Assembly: GCA_016194905.1 (NCBI GenBank)
Contig: JACQAP010000034.1
Location: 62,001 to 126,000, forward strand
Source: Betaproteobacteria bacterium
GTDB taxonomy: Bacteria; Pseudomonadota; Gammaproteobacteria; Burkholderiales; JACQAP01
DNA: 64,000 bases
Reading direction: 5' to 3'
Part shown: in pieces, positions 16,960 to 26,358 of the stretch
How the letters are laid out: each line of letters begins with the position of its first letter
How positions within the stretch are numbered: the first letter of the stretch is position 1
The notes under the pieces: model-generated
What the model saw: the letters and a program-made list of their open reading frames with translations, nothing else
What the model was told of the DNA's origin: nothing
Databases searched by the model: none
Translations under genes and position numbers: made by a program

Positions 16960-18210
16960 ATGAACACATTTGCCATATTGTTCCTTGCAGCGTTACTGAC
17001 AGCCACCGGTCTGCGTCTCTGGCTGGCGTCGCGCCATGTGCGGCACATCCAGGCGAATCGCGGCGCGGTTCCCGCCGCGTTCTCGGATGACATCGGTCTT
17101 GAGGCCCACCAAAAGGCCGCGGACTACAGCAGCGCGAAGACGCGCCTCAACATGAAGGTCATCGTCTTCGATGCAGCGGTTCTGCTGATTCTGACTTTCG
17201 GCGGCGGGCTGCAGGCAATCGACAATCTCGCGGCGTCTTTTTTCGCGACCGGGATTTTCCGTGGCGTCATGTTCGTCGCGGTCCTGGCGGTGGTCCTGTC
17301 CGTCATCGAACTTCCGTTCGACCTGTACCGCACTTTCGGCATCGAGAGCCGCTTCGGCTTCAACAAGATGACGCTGGCGATGTTCTTCGGCGATCTTGCA
17401 AAACAGGCGGCGGTCGGCACGATACTCGGATTGCCGCTGCTGTTCGCAGTGCTGTGGCTGATGGCGGGAATGGGCGAAACATGGTGGCTGTACGTGTGGC
17501 TGGTGGCGATCGTCTTCATGCTCTTCGTGCAATTCATAGCGCCCAGCGTGATTGCACCGCTGTTCAACAAATTCGCACCGATGCAGGACGGCGAAATGAA
17601 GACGCGGATCGAGAATCTGATCGCCCGCTGCGGCTTCACGTCCAAAGGCCTGTTCGTGATGGATGGGTCGAAACGCAGCAGCCATGGCAATGCCTATTTC
17701 ACCGGCTTCGGAAAATCCAAGCGCATCGTGTTTTTCGACACGCTGCTGTCGCGGCTGGACATCGCCGAGATCGAAGCGGTGCTGGCGCACGAGCTCGGAC
17801 ATTTCCGCATGCGCCACGTGATCAAGCGGCTCGCGCTGATGGCGGCATTCTCGCTGATATTCTTTTTCCTGCTGGGCCAACTCAAGAATCAGGAATGGTT
17901 CTATCAGGGACTCAACGTCGGCTATCCCGCCATGGATGCGATGGCGCTGACCCTGTTCTTCATGGTCATGCCGGTATTCACCTTCCTGCTCCAGCCCCTG
18001 CTTGCGATGTACTCGCGCAAGCACGAATTCGAGGCCGATCAGTACGCCGCGAAATTCACGCCGGCTCGCGACCTCGTTCACGCCCTGGTGAAACTGTACA
18101 AGGACAATGCTTCCACACTGACGCCGGATCCCCTGCATTCGGCGTTCTACGATTCTCATCCGCCCGCTGCTATTCGTATTGCTCGCCTCGAACAACTCGC
18201 AAGAACGTGA
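16960..18210 (+). CDS. M48 family (Ste24-like) membrane zinc metalloprotease
   Basis: The 416-residue protein has several N-terminal membrane segments and the CAAX-protease N-terminal domain ([12 protein letters not shown]). The zinc site [10 protein letters not shown] lies near residue 275 and the third ligand glutamate in EFEADQYA near 348. Bacterial homologues probably act in membrane protein quality control. Confidence 0.92.
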   Translation: MNTFAILFLAALLTATGLRLWLASRHVRHIQANRGAVPAAFSDDIGLEAHQKAADYSSAKTRLNMKVIVFDAAVLLILTFGGGLQAIDNLAASFFATGIFRGVMFVAVLAVVLSVIELPFDLYRTFGIESRFGFNKMTLAMFFGDLAKQAAVGTILGLPLLFAVLWLMAGMGETWWLYVWLVAIVFMLFVQFIAPSVIAPLFNKFAPMQDGEMKTRIENLIARCGFTSKGLFVMDGSKRSSHGNAYFTGFGKSKRIVFFDTLLSRLDIAEIEAVLAHELGHFRMRHVIKRLALMAAFSLIFFFLLGQLKNQEWFYQGLNVGYPAMDAMALTLFFMVMPVFTFLLQPLLAMYSRKHEFEADQYAAKFTPARDLVHALVKLYKDNASTLTPDPLHSAFYDSHPPAAIRIARLEQLART

Positions 18211-18217
18211 AGATCAT

Positions 18218-18367
18218 GAACCACGGAGGGCACGGAGAACAACGAATGGAGATAAAAAACGAACAACGGTCGGACGATTGCCTGAAGCTAACCATATTCC
18301 TGCCCATTTCCCGCTACATTTTCGAACTTTCTATTTAATGCATTCCTCCGTGTTCTCCGTGGTTCGG
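18218..18367. repeat. Period-9 inverted-arm element 2 (ACGGAG type)
   Basis: GAACCACGGAGGGCACGGAG at the left and CTCCGTGTTCTCCGTGGTTC at the right; located between the M48 protease gene and phhB. Confidence 0.85.
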
Positions 18368-18389
18368 AATTTTGAATGAGGTATTCTTT

Positions 18390-18731
18390 ATGAGCGAGAT
18401 ATCGGAAGGACTGGTTCGGAAGAAATGCAAACCCTGCGAAGGCGGTGTGGCGCCGATGACGGAAACTCAGATCGGACACATGCTGAAAGGACTGTCCGGC
18501 TGGGAGTACAAGAACGGATTGGTGCAGAAGACGTTCAAGTTCAAGAATTACCACGAAACCATGGCGTTCGTTAATGCCACTGCATGGATTTCGCATCGCG
18601 AAGACCATCATCCCGACATTGCGGTCGGCTATGGCCAGGCCACCGTCGCCTACATGACGCACGCGATCAAGGGGATTTCGGAAAACGATTTCATTTGTGC
18701 CGCCAAAATAGATGCGCTTTTCGATCTGTAA
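18390..18731 (+). CDS. phhB: Pterin-4a-carbinolamine dehydratase
   Basis: The 113-residue protein has the family motif HREDHHPD with the catalytic histidine pair near residues 69-74, followed by VTVAYMTHAIKGIS-like strands. It recycles the pterin cofactor of aromatic amino acid hydroxylases. The second ATG (18390) has a GAGGT ribosome site at the right distance and is preferred over the ATG six codons upstream, which lies next to the repeat. Confidence 0.93.
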   Translation: MSEISEGLVRKKCKPCEGGVAPMTETQIGHMLKGLSGWEYKNGLVQKTFKFKNYHETMAFVNATAWISHREDHHPDIAVGYGQATVAYMTHAIKGISENDFICAAKIDALFDL

Positions 18732-18737
18732 ATCAAT

Positions 18738-18877
18738 CACCGCAGAGGACGCAGAGGGCGCGGAGGAAGAGCAAGAACAGGAGCGAACAACAAATGCGCA
18801 CCGAATCGTCCGGCAGATTGCTCCTTCTTCCGCTTTAAGGTTTTGTTCCGCTATTCCTCCGCGTCCTCTGCGGTTGG
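18738..18877. repeat. Period-9 inverted-arm element 3 (GCAGAG type)
   Basis: CGCAGAGGACGCAGAGGG at the left is mirrored by CCTCCGCGTCCTCTGCGG at the right. Both arms carry the GCAGAG flavour rather than ACGGAG. Confidence 0.85.
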
Positions 18878-18896
18878 CGTTGGTCTTGAATAAGCG

Positions 18897-19793
18897 TTGA
18901 GTGCGCCGCAGACCTTGCATCACGGCCTCGTAGTCGGCACTTTCGGCCGGCAATATCTGGTCGAACTCCCCGGTCCCGAAATCCTTACCTGTTTTCCGCG
19001 CGGCAAACGCAGCACGCTGGCCTGCGGCGATCGTGTCGAAGTCGCTCGCACAGCGCCCGACCAGGGTGTCGTCGAAGCCATCGATCCCCGCTCCGCATTG
19101 CTGTATCGCTCCGACCAATTCCGCCAGAAACTGATTGCCGCCAACGTCACGCAGATCGTCATCGTGCTGGCCGTCGTCCCCAGTTTCTACGAAGAGTTGC
19201 TGAATCGCTGCATCGCGGCCGCCGAAAATCAGCGCCTTTCATTGGTCATCGTATTGAACAAGTTCGACCTGGCGGAAGAAAGCACCGGCGCGATGGATCG
19301 CCTGATCCTGTATTCCGATCTCGGCTATCGCGTCATCCCGCTATCGGCCAAGCGCGACATATCGCCGCTGCGTCCCGCGCTGAGCGGACAGGTGAGTGTC
19401 CTGATCGGTCAGTCCGGCATGGGAAAATCCACGATCATCAACGCGCTGATTCCCGGAGCCGGAGCCACCACCGCGGAGATTTCGGCGGCGCTCGATTCGG
19501 GCCGGCATACGACGACTCACGCCAGGCTCTATCACCTCGATCCCACCTGCGATCTGATCGACTCTCCCGGGATGCAGGAATTCGGCCTGCATCACCTCAC
19601 GCAGCAGGACATTGCCGAAGCATTCCTCGAATTCAGGCCATTGCTGGGCCATTGCCGTTTCCACAACTGCAGGCACCTGGTGGAGCCCGGGTGCGCGATC
19701 GCGCAGTCGGAAGCCGAAGGAAAAATCGATGCACGGCGGCTCGACGCCTATCGCAAACTGGTCAGGGAGATCGACTCGGGCAGGAAGTTTTAG
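18897..19793 (+). CDS. rsgA: Ribosome small subunit-dependent GTPase RsgA
   Basis: The 298-residue protein is a circularly permuted GTPase that helps mature the 30S subunit. An N-terminal OB fold is followed by G4 (LNKFDL), the P-loop GQSGMGKST near residue 172, DSPGMQEFG and the C-terminal zinc knuckle with CRFHNCRHLVEPGCA. The start appears to be TTG at 18897, because an in-frame stop lies six bases upstream and the first conserved residues follow soon after. Confidence 0.94.
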   Translation: MSAPQTLHHGLVVGTFGRQYLVELPGPEILTCFPRGKRSTLACGDRVEVARTAPDQGVVEAIDPRSALLYRSDQFRQKLIAANVTQIVIVLAVVPSFYEELLNRCIAAAENQRLSLVIVLNKFDLAEESTGAMDRLILYSDLGYRVIPLSAKRDISPLRPALSGQVSVLIGQSGMGKSTIINALIPGAGATTAEISAALDSGRHTTTHARLYHLDPTCDLIDSPGMQEFGLHHLTQQDIAEAFLEFRPLLGHCRFHNCRHLVEPGCAIAQSEAEGKIDARRLDAYRKLVREIDSGRKF

Positions 19794-19859
19794 TGTCCTG
19801 TTCCGCTGGTTCGTCGCTGAAAACCCGACGAGAATCGGCGGAACGGGGTACTGGGCACG

Positions 19860-20786
19860 TTACGCGCCCACCCAGCGCGCGACGGTGACCAGCGCGATGA
19901 TGAACATCCACAACACCAGTGTGCGCCACATCATTCCCACCGCGCTTGTCATCGTGTTCACATCGGCGTCATCGCCGAGTCCGAGCTCGGGACGAAAACT
20001 CACGGTGCCATGATGATGCAGCGTTTCGCCGAGCCGAACTCCCAGCGCACCGGCGCCGCTCGCCAGAACCACACCCTGCTCCGGATCCATCCATGTCGTC
20101 GCCTGCGAGCGCCAGCAGTACACGGCATCCTCGAAGTCGCCGGCAACGGCGAAACTCATTGCCGTGAGCCGCACGGGAATCCAGTCGATGTAGTAAAATA
20201 TCTTCTGCGCGAATTTCCCGAAATCGCCGTAATCCTGTCGCGAACGCGAACCCCATTTCTGATCGAGGATCCCGGACAGGCGATAGAGCACCACGCCGCT
20301 CGGGCCGGGCAGGATCAGGAACCAGAAGATGACGCCGAACACATGGCGATGCGAATTGATCAGGCCTTCTTCGATGGCCACCTTGGCGATCTCGGTGCCG
20401 TTGTACTCTACCGCCGATTCGCCGCGCCAATCGGTCAACAGCACCCGCGCCCGGTCCAGATCGCCGGTGCGCAACGCTTCGACGATTTCGGTGAAGGCAT
20501 GACTGAACTGGCGGAATCCCATGGCGAGATAGAGCACCGCGACGTTCCACACCCATGCCGCGGCGATACTGACGTCCAGAAGGAAATAATGAATCGCCAG
20601 CGAAACCAAAACCCAAGGCAGCATCGCCAGCAGCCAGGCGACCATGCCCTGATCCTGCGCGCCGGCATTGAAATGATTGCCCAACGAATTGACGTAGCGC
20701 AGATACCAGCGATAGACCGCATTGCGCGAGCTGAGCGGCCGAACCTGCTCGATCAGCAGCGTGAACAGAATAGAGAGGAATGACAT
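19860..20786 (-). CDS. CobD/CbiB (AmpE-like) family membrane protein
   Basis: The 308-residue protein has four to five membrane segments and features of the CobD/CbiB-like proteins of betaproteobacteria: LLIEQVRPLS at the start, then HRHVFGVIFWFLILPGPSGV and WIPVRLTAMSFAVAGDF. True CbiB attaches aminopropanol to cobyric acid, but no cobalamin gene is nearby, so an AmpE-like role is equally possible. Confidence 0.75.
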   Translation of the reverse strand: MSFLSILFTLLIEQVRPLSSRNAVYRWYLRYVNSLGNHFNAGAQDQGMVAWLLAMLPWVLVSLAIHYFLLDVSIAAAWVWNVAVLYLAMGFRQFSHAFTEIVEALRTGDLDRARVLLTDWRGESAVEYNGTEIAKVAIEEGLINSHRHVFGVIFWFLILPGPSGVVLYRLSGILDQKWGSRSRQDYGDFGKFAQKIFYYIDWIPVRLTAMSFAVAGDFEDAVYCWRSQATTWMDPEQGVVLASGAGALGVRLGETLHHHGTVSFRPELGLGDDADVNTMTSAVGMMWRTLVLWMFIIALVTVARWVGA

Positions 20787-20848
20787 TGCGAAGTCGGATC
20801 ACCGTTCCAGCCCGCATCTTACCGGATCGCAGCGCAACGGCCGGGACT

Positions 20849-20925
20849 GGCGCCCCGTCACGCTGACTTCGCCCCGGCAGTCACTTCGCTCCGGCACTAG
20901 CTTGGCGGTGCGGTGCCGGGGCGCC
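20849..20925. repeat. Long imperfect palindrome
   Basis: GGCGCCCCG at 20849-20857 pairs with CGGGGCGCC at 20917-20925, with a GC-rich interior. It lies between two divergent genes and has no coding content. Confidence 0.6.
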
Positions 20926-21089
20926 ATTTGTGTGCGACGGGTTTTACTCCAGCTCTTCGGCGCCGGTAGTGCAAGTCTATCAACCGGAAACACTTTTTTG
21001 GCTCACCGCCGGATTGGCACCGCTATTGCTTTGATAGCGTGCAGACGGAGAATGGTCTTGCTGCCCGAAAGCAGCATGATCCGGTAGGG

Positions 21090-21182
21090 ACACTAGGGTT
21101 CCGACCCGAAAGGGTGACTGGTCCGAGAGTGGCCCGGCCTCATGATGAGGCTCCACGGAGGGATAAAAGCCCGGGAGAGCGA
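21090..21182 (+). promoter_or_regulatory. Guanidine-I (ykkC) riboswitch 1
   Basis: The conserved blocks of the guanidine-I aptamer occur in order: CTAGGGTTCCG, ACTGGTCCGAGAG and CACGGAGGGATAAAAGCCCG, then GGAGA. In this class guanidinium binding switches expression on. The aptamer ends 44 bp before the start of a periplasmic binding protein gene. A second copy lies at 56682-56782 on the other strand. Confidence 0.95.
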
Positions 21183-21225
21183 GACTGCTCTCCATCGCTT
21201 TTTCTACCCGAATGAGGAGTTCAAC

Positions 21226-22230
21226 ATGCAAGGCCTGCTCACTGTAGTCACGCGTCGCGTTACGCAGTCCCTCGTCGCCATCCTGCTTCTCGCCGGGAGC
21301 GGCGCCTTCGCCGCGGGAACGGCAAAAATCGGCACGGTAATCTGGATCGGCTACGGGCCCTACTACGTCGCCGACGCGCTCGATCTTTACAAGAAGTCCG
21401 GCCTCAAAGTCACGCTGCAGGTCTTCAGAGATCCCGCGCTGATTCCGCCCGCGATCGAAGGCGGCTCGGTGGACGGCGGCATGCTGACTTACGACCAGGT
21501 CATCGGCCAGGTCGCCAAAGGCAGCACCCAGCGTGTAGTCAGTCCGATCGATTATTCCGCGGGCGGCGACGCGATCGTCAGCAGCGTGGACATCAAGAAG
21601 GTCGCCGACTTCAAGGGCAAGAAAGTGGGCTTCAATCCACTGTCGCCCTCGGACTTTCTGTTGTCTTACGCGCTCAAGGTCAACAAGCTGAGCGAGAAAG
21701 ACGTCCAGCCTGTCAACATGACGCCGGAAGCGATCCCTGCGGCGATGGCCTCCGGCGCATTGCCGATCGGCGTGACCTACGAGCCCAACGTGTCGCAGAT
21801 CACCGCGCTCGAAGGCGGGAAGAAATTCCATGTGGTGTATTCGTCCAAGGATGCCCCCGGCCTGATCACTGACGTGATGGTGTTCAAGAAGGAGGTCATC
21901 AAGGCCAAGCCCGAGGTCGTCAAGGCGCTGATCCAGGGTTACATCGACGGGCTCGACTACATGAAAAAGAATCCCGACAAGGCCGCTGAAATCATCGGCA
22001 AGGCGCTCGGGGTGTCCGCCGCCGAAGTGAAGGAACGACTGTCCGGGGTGTACAACATGCTGCCAAACGAAATGACCAAGGTCTTGGCGAAAGGCAAGGA
22101 CACCACCTCCCTCTACGTCAGCGGCGCGCTGATCGGCGAAATTCTGAAGGCAAAAGGCCAGATCACCGCGATACCGAAAATCGAGGATACCTACGACGAC
22201 TCCATCCTCAGGACGATGATGAAGAAGTAA
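21226..22230 (+). CDS. ABC transporter substrate-binding protein, probably for guanidine
   Basis: The 334-residue protein begins with a signal peptide (about residues 1-31, VAILLLAGSGAFAAG) and has the NitT/TauT-type fold start IGTVIWIGYGPYYVADALDL. It sits directly behind a guanidine-I riboswitch with a GAGGAG ribosome site. The matching permease and ATPase are 33 kb away behind a second guanidine-I riboswitch and lack their own binding protein, so the three probably form one transporter. Confidence 0.88.
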   Translation: MQGLLTVVTRRVTQSLVAILLLAGSGAFAAGTAKIGTVIWIGYGPYYVADALDLYKKSGLKVTLQVFRDPALIPPAIEGGSVDGGMLTYDQVIGQVAKGSTQRVVSPIDYSAGGDAIVSSVDIKKVADFKGKKVGFNPLSPSDFLLSYALKVNKLSEKDVQPVNMTPEAIPAAMASGALPIGVTYEPNVSQITALEGGKKFHVVYSSKDAPGLITDVMVFKKEVIKAKPEVVKALIQGYIDGLDYMKKNPDKAAEIIGKALGVSAAEVKERLSGVYNMLPNEMTKVLAKGKDTTSLYVSGALIGEILKAKGQITAIPKIEDTYDDSILRTMMKK

Positions 22231-22235
22231 CCGGA

Positions 22236-22260
22236 GCGGGCCCGCGCACGCGCGGGCCCT
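22236..22260 (+). terminator. GC-rich hairpin between binding protein and desaturase genes
   Basis: GCGGGCCCGCGC and its mirror GCGCGGGCCC form a strong stem followed by only two T. It may be a partial terminator that keeps the binding protein mRNA more abundant than the downstream gene. Confidence 0.55.
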
Positions 22261-22279
22261 TCAGGGGCAATCCAACGAC

Positions 22280-23293
22280 ATGCCGAAACAGTTCTTTCGC
22301 TCTCCCGACGGCGCCTGGCTGAATATCGTGGCGCTGTCTTATACGCTCCTGGGATGGGCATTCGGCATCGCACTGATGACCGCCGACGCCTGGTATGCAA
22401 ACCTGGTCGGCGTGCTGCTCGCCGGGCATTGCCTGACCTACAGCGCCTACTTCGTGCACGAGTTCGCCCACCAGAGCATTTTCAAGTCTGCGGCCGCGAA
22501 CAACCGCTGGGGCGTGCTGATGAGCTGGATCAACGGCAGCTGCTACGCGTCTTTCCAGGCGTTGCGCCGCAAGCACATGCGCCACCACATCGATCGCGCC
22601 GATGTGCTGACTTTCGACTACAAGAAATTTCTGCGGGTGTCTCCCGCCTGGTTCCGCGGACTGGCGATCGCCGCCGAATGGCTGTACATCCCGGCAGTGG
22701 AACTGATCATGCACGCTTACGTGATGGTGCTGCCGTTCGTGAAGCCGGCGCGACATGCCGAGCGGCCGCGCGTACTCGCGACTGTCGTAATCCGGCTCGC
22801 TGCGTTCGCGGCGCTCGGCTGGTATGCGCCGCAGGCGCTGGTGCTGTATGCCGTTGCCTACTTCATCATGCTGCACGCGCTGCGTTTTACGGACGCGTAT
22901 CAGCATACCTACGACGCCTTCGCGGTACTCGAGGAAGGCGATATTCCGGACGACAAGGTTCGCGATCGCCGGTACGAGCAGGCCAACACCTATTCCAACC
23001 TGGTTTCGGTGGTCCACCCCTGGATGAACCTGCTGTTGCTGAATTTCTCTTATCACAATGCCCATCATGAGCGCCCGATCGTGCCATGGCATGATTTGCC
23101 GGCGCTGGACGCACAACTGTTTCCATCGGACCACGTGCAGGTCATGCCGATGAGTGAACTGCTCAAAGGCTATCACCGCGACCGTGTCGCCCGCATTCTG
23201 TCCGACGACTACGGCGAGGTCGCCACCAGTGGTCCCCACAAGGCGGACGGCTTTCTCGGCGCTGCAGGTGTCTCCTTCCTCACCGCAGTGTGA
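22280..23293 (+). CDS. Fatty-acid-desaturase-family membrane diiron protein
   Basis: The 337-residue protein has the three histidine boxes of membrane diiron desaturases and hydroxylases: HEFAHQ near residue 61, HMRHH near 98 and HNAHHERP near 258, with membrane helices between them. It follows the riboswitch-controlled binding protein gene by 49 bp in the same direction. The family includes fatty acid desaturases, alkane and carotenoid hydroxylases. A role in oxidising a substituted guanidine is my inference from context only. Confidence 0.8.
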   Translation: MPKQFFRSPDGAWLNIVALSYTLLGWAFGIALMTADAWYANLVGVLLAGHCLTYSAYFVHEFAHQSIFKSAAANNRWGVLMSWINGSCYASFQALRRKHMRHHIDRADVLTFDYKKFLRVSPAWFRGLAIAAEWLYIPAVELIMHAYVMVLPFVKPARHAERPRVLATVVIRLAAFAALGWYAPQALVLYAVAYFIMLHALRFTDAYQHTYDAFAVLEEGDIPDDKVRDRRYEQANTYSNLVSVVHPWMNLLLLNFSYHNAHHERPIVPWHDLPALDAQLFPSDHVQVMPMSELLKGYHRDRVARILSDDYGEVATSGPHKADGFLGAAGVSFLTAV

Positions 23294-23301
23294 TATAGGG
23301 G

Positions 23302-23532
23302 ATGAACCCGAACTACGCGCTTGCCGGCAAGGCCGTCATGGTCACCGGAGCGGCCCGCGGTATCGGCCACGCCATCGCGCGCGGTGCGTACGTTGTTGCC
23401 GTTGCTGGGATCGGGATCGAGCATCATCAATCAGGCCTCCATCTGGGGCCTCACCGGCGTATCGGGTTTCTCCGCCTACGTCGCCAGCAAACATGCGGTG
23501 ATCGTGGTTTCCAACGGCGAAGTGATGCACTG
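23302..23532 (+). pseudogene. Short-chain dehydrogenase remnant with central deletion
   Basis: The start encodes an SDR nucleotide-binding segment (AVMVTGAARGIGHAIA). After about 28 codons the frame is lost; a second frame then shows the SDR active-site region IINQASIWGLTGVSG followed by FSAYVASKHAV, containing the Tyr-x-x-x-Lys pair. About 100 central residues are missing and the two halves are out of frame. It cannot make a working enzyme. Confidence 0.8.
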
Positions 23533-23537
23533 AATCG

Positions 23538-24473
23538 ATGACCACCATTTCCCTCGAAGGCAAGACCGCGCTGGTCACGGGCGCTGCGACCGGCATCGGG
23601 CGGGCCATTGCCGTCGCGCTCGCGGCGGCCGGAGCGCGCATTGCGGTCAATCACCTGGGGCGCGCCGCCGAAGCGCGGCAAGCGGTCAAGGAAATGGCCG
23701 CCGCCGGCGCGAGCGCCATCGAGGTCGACGCCGACATCACCAAGGCCGCCAAAGTCGAACGCATGGTCAACAAGGTCAGAGATGCGCTGGGACAGATCGA
23801 CATCCTGATCAACAACGCCGGCGTGATCCTCGAGAAACCGTTGCTGGAAACCAGCGAGGAGGACTGGGACTTCGTGCTCGACACCGACCTCAAAGCCGTT
23901 TTCCTGTGCTAGCGCGCGGTGCTGCCGGCGATGGTCGAACGCGGCGGCGGCCAGCATTTTCCCGGCACCACCAGCCTCGACGCAATGACGCTGGCGCATA
24001 CCGTGCGCGACACCGTGCGCGAGTTCGCGCGACATGGCGTGAAAAAACTCGTCATCGTCAACGGCCACTACGAAAACCAGTGGTTCCTGATCGAGGGCAT
24101 CGATCTGGCGATGCGTGAATTGGGCACAACGCCGCTGACGATCATGCGCTTGGAGTACTGGGATTTTTTCACTCCAGCAACGCTGGCGAAAGCGTTTCCC
24201 GATGGATTTCCCGGCTACGCGCTGGAGCATGCGGCCGTGCTCGAAACTTCCATGATGTTGCACTACCATCCCGAACTGGTCCGGCTGGACCGCATCCCGA
24301 ACGATCCGCCGGCGGATTTCCCGCCTTACGACATTTATCCGACCCGAACCGAATGGGTGCCGCCGTCCGGCGTGTTGTCATCGGCGAAAGCCGCGACCAA
24401 GGAGAAAGGATCGGCGATGGCGCAGGAACTCACGACATTGATCTCCGGCGCGGTGCGCAAGGAGTTTTCGTGA
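23538..24473 (+). pseudogene. SDR N-terminus fused to creatininase C-terminus, with an internal stop
   Basis: Codons from 23538 encode the first half of a short-chain dehydrogenase (ALVTGAATGIGRAIA, DILINNAGVI, DTDLKAVFLC), interrupted by TAG at 23910-23912 where homologues have serine. The frame continues RAVLPAMVERGGG and then switches, at about 23950, into creatininase: GQHFPGTTSLDAMTL, VIVNGHYENQWFLIEGID, YALEHAAVLETSMML. Creatininase normally has GGGNHFPGTTS, so the junction is the shared GGCGGCGGC. The first creatininase metal ligands are lost. Creatininase opens creatinine to the guanidino compound creatine. Confidence 0.85.
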
Positions 24474-24481
24474 TCCAACCC

Positions 24482-24698
24482 CCTACACCCAACACAGAGG
24501 CACAGAGGGCACGAAGAAAAACAATAACAGAGGAAAAACCGCTGCGAGTTGGAGATACCAGTGTATGCAATCGTCGGAGCGGGTCGACAGAAATTCACAC
24601 CTCCAAGAAATATTCATTCCGTCTTCCTCTGTGCTCTCTGTGTCCTCTGTGCCTTAAGGTGCAACACTTACGGCCGAAGCTGCTGTGTTGGGTGTAGA
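24482..24698. repeat. Period-9 inverted-arm element 4 (ACAGAG type)
   Basis: Outer arms CTACACCCAACACAG and CTGTGTTGGGTGTAG match exactly in reverse; inner arms carry ACAGAGG / CCTCTGT repeats. An A-rich stretch follows the left arm. Confidence 0.85.
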
Positions 24699-24710
24699 TA
24701 AGGTGTAGAC

Positions 24711-25373
24711 ATGAACCTTCTTGAAGGTTTGGCATTGGAGCGCACGGCGCTGCTGGTCATCGACATGCAGCGCGACTTTCTCGACCCGCGCGGCTACGCG
24801 GCAAAGGCCGGGCTGGATATTGCGCCGTTGCAGACCGCCATCGCGCCGGTGCGCAAGCTGCTCGATGCCGCACGCGCCGCCGGACTGATGATCGTGCACA
24901 CCCGCGAGGGACATGTCCCCGATCTGTCCGATTGTCCGCCGGTCAAGCTTGCCCGCAGCCGCAACGCCGGCGCGGAAATCGGCAGCCCCGGTCCGCTCGG
25001 ACGCCTGCTCATTCGCGGCGAACCCGGACACGATTTCATCGATGAATTGCAGCCGGCCGCCGCAGAGATCGTGATCGACAAACCCGGCTACAGCGCCTTT
25101 GCGCACACCGACCTCGATCACCGGCTGCGCGTGCGCGACATCGAAACGCTGTTGTTGAGCGGCATTACCACCGAGGTCTGCGTCAGTTCCACGCTGCGCG
25201 ACGCGGTGGATCGTGGTTACCGCTGCATCACCATCGGCGACGCCTGTGCATCGGCATTTCCCGACCTGCACGACGCAGCCCTGCGCATGATCGCCGTCGA
25301 AGGCGGCATCTTCGGGTCCGTCTCGAGCAGCGAACAAGTTGCCGCTGAACTCGCTGGCAGAATGGTCGCGTGA
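24711..25373 (+). CDS. Isochorismatase-family cysteine hydrolase
   Basis: The 220-residue protein has the catalytic triad of the family: Asp in [10 protein letters not shown] near residue 18, Lys in VIDKPGYSAF near 121 and Cys in GITTEVCVSS near 155. The HTREGHVPDLSDCPP segment places it with biuret and triuret hydrolase relatives rather than true isochorismatases. It is one of five family members in this window. It follows the decayed creatininase, so it may hydrolyse an amide of a ureido compound; the substrate is unknown. Confidence 0.85.
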   Translation: MNLLEGLALERTALLVIDMQRDFLDPRGYAAKAGLDIAPLQTAIAPVRKLLDAARAAGLMIVHTREGHVPDLSDCPPVKLARSRNAGAEIGSPGPLGRLLIRGEPGHDFIDELQPAAAEIVIDKPGYSAFAHTDLDHRLRVRDIETLLLSGITTEVCVSSTLRDAVDRGYRCITIGDACASAFPDLHDAALRMIAVEGGIFGSVSSSEQVAAELAGRMVA

Positions 25374-25400
25374 CCGCGGCCACAGAATTCACCCGAATAT

Positions 25401-25598
25401 TTACACCCAACGCAGAGGCGCGGAGTGCGCGGAGTGCGCAGAGAAAAACAAACGGGGATAGAAACTGCAACAAGTTCGAGCGTCAGATATACACAATCAT
25501 CGGAGCACATTGGCAGGAATTAAGCCCGCCACGAACCAATCATATTTCTCTTCCTCTGCGTCCTCCAGCCTTTCTCTGCGCCTCTGCGTTGGGTGTAA
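25401..25598. repeat. Period-9 inverted-arm element 5 (GCAGAG/GCGGAG type)
   Basis: Outer arms TTACACCCAACGCAGAGGCG and CGCCTCTGCGTTGGGTGTAA are exact reverse complements of 20 bp, with GCGGAGT repeats inside the left arm. Confidence 0.88.
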
Positions 25599-25605
25599 TC
25601 CTTAG

Positions 25606-26295
25606 ATGGTGATCCAGCTTCAGCCTGGTCCCCCAGTACCGCCGGCGTATATAGGCGTATGGAAACGAACGCTGCTGCGCACGCCGGAGATCGAGGACAC
25701 GACTACGCAGGTGGTCTGGATGCAGACGCAATCGTGGCACGCCGACATTCGCGTACCCGCCGGCCGTCCAGCTTTCGCGGGCAAAGCAGGGCCGGATCAG
25801 TTGAACCGCACCGAGTTGCTGGAGCTGGCGAGGCAACAGGGATTCTGCGGCACGACGGTCGTGGACGAGGATATCTGCAGATGGTTGCGGCGCCACGACT
25901 TCCAACCGCCGAGCGGCGCCAACGACATCGGCCGCATGGTGTTCGACACACCGGACCGCGTGTTCGAATATGGCGTCGAAACCGATTACTTTGAGATCTG
26001 GGAACGTGTACCTGTGAGCGCCGGGGAAAGCTCTGCCAATCAATTGTCAGCCGACCCTCTGACCCTGCTACTGACGATGGGCCCGTTCTTCATGATCGTT
26101 CGCCCGCGTGCAATCAGGCTGCCACAGGCGACCTGCCTTGCCGACTTCGCGGCAGAAAAATGCAGTGCCGAGCTGCGGCAACTGGTGGATTTCGAGATCT
26201 CGTTCGGAAGGCGCGGCAACTGCAGCGACACGTGGCGGATAGAACTCTCGACGTTGCCGTGGCAGGAGGGCGCCGATATTCCAATGGATGCCTGA
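25606..26295 (+). CDS. Conserved hypothetical protein
   Basis: The 229-residue protein is soluble, without a signal peptide or membrane segment. It contains VVWMQTQSWHADIRVPAGRP near residues 38-57 and YGVETDYFEIWERV near 125-138, an arrangement that suggests a small beta-rich fold, but I cannot assign it to a named family. The start lies eight bases after a dispersed element, and the next genes form a toxin-antitoxin pair. Confidence 0.6.
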   Translation: MVIQLQPGPPVPPAYIGVWKRTLLRTPEIEDTTTQVVWMQTQSWHADIRVPAGRPAFAGKAGPDQLNRTELLELARQQGFCGTTVVDEDICRWLRRHDFQPPSGANDIGRMVFDTPDRVFEYGVETDYFEIWERVPVSAGESSANQLSADPLTLLLTMGPFFMIVRPRAIRLPQATCLADFAAEKCSAELRQLVDFEISFGRRGNCSDTWRIELSTLPWQEGADIPMDA

Positions 26296-26358
26296 TCAGC
26301 GCAATGGCATTGCCGGAATGTGCATAATACATAATTACCATACACACGGAGACAATCG

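Noticed and set aside
21090-21182. Possible tRNA-like or T-box leader
   Set aside because: The ordered guanidine-I blocks fully explain the conserved bases; no T-box specifier or tRNA cloverleaf is seen.
24353-24697. Short open frame across the creatininase end and element 4
   Set aside because: It lies in a different frame from creatininase and is composed mostly of repeat sequence.
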